From Methylorubrum extorquens (GTDB lineage: Bacteria; Pseudomonadota; Alphaproteobacteria; Rhizobiales; Beijerinckiaceae), in NCBI RefSeq assembly GCF_024169925.1, contig NZ_JALJXF010000001.1:3540001-3604000 (forward strand): 64,000 nt of DNA, in the 5' to 3' direction. Positions within the stretch are counted from its first letter, which is position 1. Every line of letters begins with the position of its first letter. The translations under genes and the position numbers were made by a program. The notes beneath the pieces were generated by a model. The model saw nothing but the letters and a program-made list of their open reading frames with translations, ran no database searches and was not told where the DNA came from. Below, in pieces: positions 62,601 through 64,000 of the stretch.

Positions 62601-64000
62601 CTGGCCGGCATCGATCGTGTCGGCACCGAGACCGCCGAGCACCACGTCGGCGCCTGCACCCGTGGTGATGGTGTCGCGCGCGCCGCCATTGCGGTCGCTG
62701 ATGATGCGGGCACGGATGCCGAGTTCAAAGGTGGCGAGGCCATTGTCGCCGAGCACGATGTCCGCGCCCACGCCCGTGGTGACGGTGTCGCTGCCCGAGC
62801 CGCCGAGCACGACGTTGTCGCCGTCGCCGGCCTCGATCCGGTCGTTGCCGCCGTCATTGGTCTCGGTCGAGGCCACCTCGACGCGGACACCGGCGGCGAA
62901 CAGAACGTAGCCTTGGTCGCCGAGCACGATGTCGTTGCCGCCGAGCGCGGTGATGACGTCGGCACCCGTGCCGCCGATCACGAGGTTGTCGCCGCCGCCG
63001 ACGTCGATGGTGTCGTCGTCGCCGAAGCCCGGATCGAGGCTCTCGGCCCGCTTCACACGGCCCTGCGCATCGAAGGTGACGTGGCCGTCGTCGCCGAACA
63101 CGACATCGGCATCCGCATCCAGACGGCCCGCGTCGATCGTGTCGGCGCCGAGACCGCCGAGCACCACGTCGGCACCTGCACCGGTGGTGATGGTGTCGCG
63201 CGCCCCGCCGTTGCGATCGCTGACCACCCGCGCCCGGATGCCGAGCTCGTAGGCGACGAGCCCGTTGTCGCCCAGCACGATGTCGCCGCCCGCGCCCGTG
63301 GTGACGATGTCGCTGCCCGAACCGCCGAGCACGAGGTTGTCGCCGTCGCCGGCCTCGATCCGGTCGTTGCCGCCGTCGGCGGTGTCGGTCGAGGCGAACT
63401 CGATCCGCACGCCGGCCTCGAACACCGCGTAGCCGTTGTCGCCGATGACGATGTCGCCGCCGCCCAGCGCCGTGATCGTGTCGGCCCCGGTGCCGCCGAT
63501 GACGAGGTTGTCACCGCCGCCGACCTTGATCTCATCGTTGCCGCCGAAGCCGGCATCGAAGCTCTCGGCGCGGATCACGCCACCGGTCGCGTCAAAGGTG
63601 ACGTGGCCGTTGTCGCCGAACACGATGTCGGCGTCGCTGTCGGTCTGGCCGGCATCGATCGTGTCGCCGCCGAGGCCGCCGAGCACGAGGTCCGCGCCGG
63701 CTCCGGTGGTGATCGTGTCGGAAGCGCCACCGATCCGGTCGCTGACGATCTCCAGACGGATTCCGCCTGCAAAGCGGATCGTGCCGTTGTCGCCCAGCAC
63801 GACGTCGGCGCCCGCGCCGGTCGTGATGGTGTCGTTGCCCGAGCCGCCGAGCACGACGTTGTCGCCGTCGCCGACCGCGATCCGATCGTTGCCGGCGCCC
63901 GTGGCATCGGTCGAGACGAAGACCACGCGCACGCCGGCCTCGAATTCGGCATAGCCGCCGTCGCCGATCACCGCATCGTTGCCGCTGAGCGCCGTCACGA
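53649..64000 (-). CDS. Giant RTX-like repeat protein (partial, C-terminal >3,440 residues)
   Basis: The frame is open to the end of the window, so the N-terminus lies outside. The N-terminal visible half (61.9-64.0 kb) consists of ~58-residue blocks of the form GDNVVLGGSGSDTITTGAGADIVLGDNG, grouped as four 175-residue units. The middle (57.8-61.3 kb) has three near-identical 402-residue units. The last ~1,050 residues contain classical RTX nonapeptides (GGAGNDTIYGDS, GGAGDDLIYGDR) alternating with long non-repeat segments, and the protein ends FLAKRFGDPTLPTK. RTX repeats fold as calcium-bound beta-rolls in secreted proteins, commonly exported by type I systems; none is in the window. Probably an adhesin or biofilm matrix protein. 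Confidence 0.88.
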   Translation of the reverse strand, partial: VTALSGNDAVIGDGGYAEFEAGVRVVFVSTDATGAGNDRIAVGDGDNVVLGGSGNDTITTGAGADVVLGDNGTIRFAGGIRLEIVSDRIGGASDTITTGAGADLVLGGLGGDTIDAGQTDSDADIVFGDNGHVTFDATGGVIRAESFDAGFGGNDEIKVGGGDNLVIGGTGADTITALGGGDIVIGDNGYAVFEAGVRIEFASTDTADGGNDRIEAGDGDNLVLGGSGSDIVTTGAGGDIVLGDNGLVAYELGIRARVVSDRNGGARDTITTGAGADVVLGGLGADTIDAGRLDADADVVFGDDGHVTFDAQGRVKRAESLDPGFGDDDTIDVGGGDNLVIGGTGADVITALGGNDIVLGDQGYVLFAAGVRVEVASTETNDGGNDRIEAGDGDNVVLGGSGSDTVTTGVGADIVLGDNGLATFELGIRARIISDRNGGARDTITTGAGADVVLGGLGADTIDAGQADADADIVFGDDGQITFDAQGRVKRAETLDVGFGDDDEIKVGGGDNLVIGGAGNDVVTALGGNDVVIGDHGYAVFEAGVRVEFASADTTDAGNDRIEAGDGENIVLGGSGSDTVVTGTGGDIVLGDNGLVRFEGGIRAVVQSSRDGGTRDVLKSGAGADVVLGGLGADTIDAGRDDADADIVLGDDGRLTFDAQGRLKRAESLDPTFGDDDIIEAGGGDNVVIGGTGTDTITALGGNDVILGDNGYALFEGGARVEFASTNPDDGARDLINGGDGDNVVIGSVGSDDITTGSGADIVLGDMGVVTFENGLVREVYTTDERRGAGDVIRGGDGDNIVFGGAGRDEITTGNGADLILGDFGEASFTGGRLVRVATLNPNRGDDDTIVAGDGDNVILGGFGNDSITVGSGADVVLGDNGLATFRTDGKRVLVRTTDVEIGGTDTIAAGDGDNLALGGADADTITTGKGADVILGDFGSVSYDAAGLLTQILSTDTGLGGNDTITAGDGSDTLLGGFGSDTITAGDGAKTVLGDSGQLDLTAGVPTLIQTLTPVLGAADTIKLGNGRKLVLGGAGGDLVDGGSGDAIVIGDAGLVRLVNGSPVHAESTDVGVSGDDTVTLGAGNGVVLGGSGADRLTLGTGRSVVLGDNGTVDFDGQARPVEITSMAPEVGGGDVIVVGDGGSVVVGGFGSDTISTGSGSDVILGDNGAVTLSAFVPVFVRTTNAGVGDADEIRSGEGDNVVLGGVGGDTIVTGSGRDTVFGDAGQVRFDAKGLVERAESLDTAIGGDDTIEAGAGDNLVIAGVGADKVATLGGNDIVLGDNGVAVFVGGVRVSLATTAPADGGKDILSLGDGDNLALGGADADTITTGKGADVILGDFGSVSYDAAGLLTQILSTDTGLGGNDTITAGDGSDTLLGGFGSDTITAGDGAKTVLGDSGQLDLTAGVPTLIQTLTPVLGAADTIKLGNGRKLVLGGAGGDLVDGGSGDAIVIGDAGLVRLVNGSPVHAESTDVGVSGDDTVTLGAGNGVVLGGSGADRLTLGTGRSVVLGDNGTVDFDGQARPVEITSMAPEVGGGDVIVVGDGGSVVVGGFGSDTISTGSGSDVILGDNGAVTLSAFVPVFVRTTNAGVGDADEIRSGEGDNVVLGGVGGDTIVTGSGRDTVFGDAGQVRFDAKGLVERAESLDTAIGGDDTIEAGAGDNLVLGGFGADKVTTLGGNDIVLGDNGVAVFVGGVRVSLATTAPADGGKDILSLGDGDNLVLGGADADTITTGKGADVILGDFGSVSYDAAGLLTQILSTDTGLGGNDTITAGDGSDTLLGGFGSDTITAGDGAKTVLGDSGQLDYAAGVPILIQTLTPVLGAADTIKLGNGRKLVLGGAGGDLVDGGSGDAIVIGDAGLVRLVGGLPVHAENTDVGVSGDDTVTLGAGNGVVLGGSGADRLTLGTGRSVVLGDNGTVDFDGQARPVEITSTAPEVGGGDVIVVGDGGSVVLGGFGSDTISTGSGSDVILGDNGAVTLSAFVPVFVRTTNAGVGDADEIRAGEGENVVLGGAGGDTIVTGSGRDTVFGDAGQVRFDAKGLVERAESLDTGIGGDDTIEAGAGDNLVIAGFGGDTITTEIGADVILGDSGEVLYTGGRLVQARSLDAGIGGRDAIKAGEGANIVIGGMDADVIETDSGRDVILGDSGLVRRDADGLAQAVSTDTALGGDDTIRAGEGDNLVLGGVGADTIDTGAGTDIVLGDSGDARFELGVIASVTTLDALNGAGDTIRAGNGDNLVFGGLGGDAITTGTGNDTIVGDQGRAGFAGGIMVLLETIDPNAGGDDQIVAGNGDNLVLGGIGADRIVTGTGADMILGDNGRADLALVAGRAVIRRVASTDPLAGGDDRLEAGEGNDYAAGGTGADVILGGGGHDVLFGDHMLYDRALPVNQRAVSIFTAITDGGGNDTIEGGAGDDFLYGQQGNDWLSGGEGDDDITGGHNVLGGADGDDLINGGVGADVILGDNGVITRNVLVDDVKSVTWQRNPGTFADTVMRDVLRFDLIDFVGGNDAIAGGAGDDRIFGQMGDDLIYGEEGSDEIVGGLGRDRIDGGTDVDYLLGDEGRIVRAFTKDGAAVLNSDGTWHRDVVLEEIGTVTAAIATDAQSAAARTADLAEKLAQADLVLAVGARDGSGTRLTSATGGAWATSALTVSLARADDDIIAGGDGNDVLFGQRGNDSLFGGAGDDLIYGDRASNLSEIASDKPTIVNAIRLIGAAAETGLVLPLGGEVVVPALNLLPGAFGAGAPRIEVYPSMAGVVSDIAGSDPIRRGDGAKLTVYASLVPSLYGTNNVLAGNDVIEGGAGNDTIYGDSSETYTLDVTAYAALNGQIDKVSASVSDLLGVFATLSRGVDLLQGGPSRTITYGNDTITGGEGDDVIVGDAARTIVQGSGPLRSLSLDAALALSDALSDMRSVITDLAMTGRVAQAAVTVKLETMAQLPLNQILAYGLPEGMGNNHVVSIGNDSIDGGAGDDLVVGDTLVMFQPGVARGLAIHDPATAAGAAQVEAAVAARAAERFSAMQQHLTADYPVDLKSVALHWIVSIASRGDSFLSGNDRIEGGGGNDLLIGDTGFIQLPAANAAQSQRVTTATLAEDRNQVEARVLGTGATGLDGDLDAWNRSAWDALAGSVVSWRNPLYGGLAWRSPFGFGGHQNLTAGYRGWIGAPRDARLDLQSVLFDIRFILGVPDAAQPASGVYAGAIKAGEDIISGGAGNNRIFGAKATLVPTVDANGQMVGPNAFTVLLPTNLGMLQGSFTPLMFPNSIGVINTAGVGTQFLNFHYGVAVAGKWGATSLATYGQTYGASAANPSGLNAAAPQYGVPQGSQTGADQVSEGDSGIKVIGFHKKRAIWSFDAGVTLPSFSATAANTLTPTSVAGRPATIEAIAHKPLLANEVIRSIEGGNIVLRGADRPASNPSKYDTWFFDEAKGSLVEQAKSEDDILFLAKRFGDPTLPTK
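57790..61255 (-). repeat. Tandem 1206-bp repeats within the giant gene (about 2.9 copies)
   Basis: Landmarks recur at exactly 1206-base spacing: for example CGGCCGGAGCCCGTCACGAT occurs near 57931, 59137 and 60343, and CTTGCCGGTGGTGATCGTGT near 58797, 60003 and 61209. The stretches 59131-59964 and 60337-61170 encode the same protein and appear identical or nearly so; the third copy (57.8-58.9 kb) differs at scattered sites. 1206 bases = 402 codons, about seven ~57-residue blocks. Confidence 0.9.
61915..64000 (-). repeat. Tandem 525-bp repeats within the giant gene (four copies)
   Basis: The motif encoding TALGGNDxVxGD...VRVEFAS...GDGDNVVLGGSGSD recurs with a 525-base (175-codon) period; the CACGTCGGCGCCTGCACCCG-type landmark appears near 62118, 62643, 63168 and 63693. 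Copies are diverged at perhaps one position in six. Each unit is three ~58-residue RTX-like blocks. The array probably continues beyond the window. Confidence 0.85.

Noticed and set aside
57790..64000. Regular repeats resembling a CRISPR array
   Set aside because: The periods (525 and 1206 bases) and the continuous reading frame show protein-coding tandem repeats, not 25-40-base direct repeats with unique spacers.

Overview
The window is very GC-rich (except one gene) and its gene set is that of an alphaproteobacterium of the order Rhizobiales, most likely a Methylobacterium/Methylorubrum. The clues are the order tig-clpP-clpX-lon, a Caulobacter-type Cpa/Tad pilus locus, a BA14K-family protein, an EcfG (PhyR-regulon) type promoter in front of stress genes, a Rhizobiales palindromic repeat and an egtD gene. 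The assignment rests on gene content and protein style, not on a database search.

Layout. 0.2-5.1 kb: a short RNase D-like exonuclease, a secreted helix-hairpin-helix protein, a probable general-stress pair (CsbD/DUF883-like plus a membrane protein), a BA14K protein and a membrane diguanylate cyclase. 5.4-10.7 kb: an MFS exporter, a hotdog thioesterase, a CoA-binding protein, an Ohr peroxidase with a palindromic operator, and an MFS/MaoC operon. 10.8-20.6 kb: a Tad/Cpa (Flp) pilus locus, flp-cpaA-cpaB-cpaC-cpaD-cpaE-cpaF-tadB-tadC on the minus strand, with a divergent secretin-N-domain protein. 20.8-27.2 kb: housekeeping genes rplY, pth, ychF, nfi and an unusually long polA. 27.7-31.3 kb: small secreted proteins, a cupin, a YihY-family membrane protein and tRNA-Ala(GGC). 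31.6-34.5 kb: a compositionally foreign ABC-2 polysaccharide permease and an OPT-family transporter. 34.7-38.2 kb: a compact plus-strand set of DUF1989 protein, GntA/YqcI-YcgG-like haem oxygenase, N-methyltransferase-like protein and EgtD. 38.3-40.6 kb: a glycosyltransferase, a gene-poor stretch and tRNA-Val(UAC). 40.7-47.4 kb: the protein quality-control block lon, clpX, clpP, tig and tRNA-Leu(UAG). 47.5-49.0 kb: a cupredoxin-fold protein that has lost most copper ligands. 49.0-53.5 kb: a four-gene set with two B12-binding radical SAM proteins, a methyltransferase and a 2-oxoglutarate/Fe(II) oxygenase. 53.6-64.0 kb: the C-terminal >3,440 residues of a giant RTX-like repeat protein that continues past the window end.

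The most promising candidates for undescribed biology are (1) the tandem radical SAM/methyltransferase/2OG-oxygenase cluster at 49.0-53.5 kb, (2) the guanidine-flavoured DUF1989-GntA-methyltransferase-EgtD cluster at 34.7-38.2 kb, and (3) the nested repeat architecture of the giant protein, with 525-bp and 1206-bp higher-order units and two nearly identical long copies.
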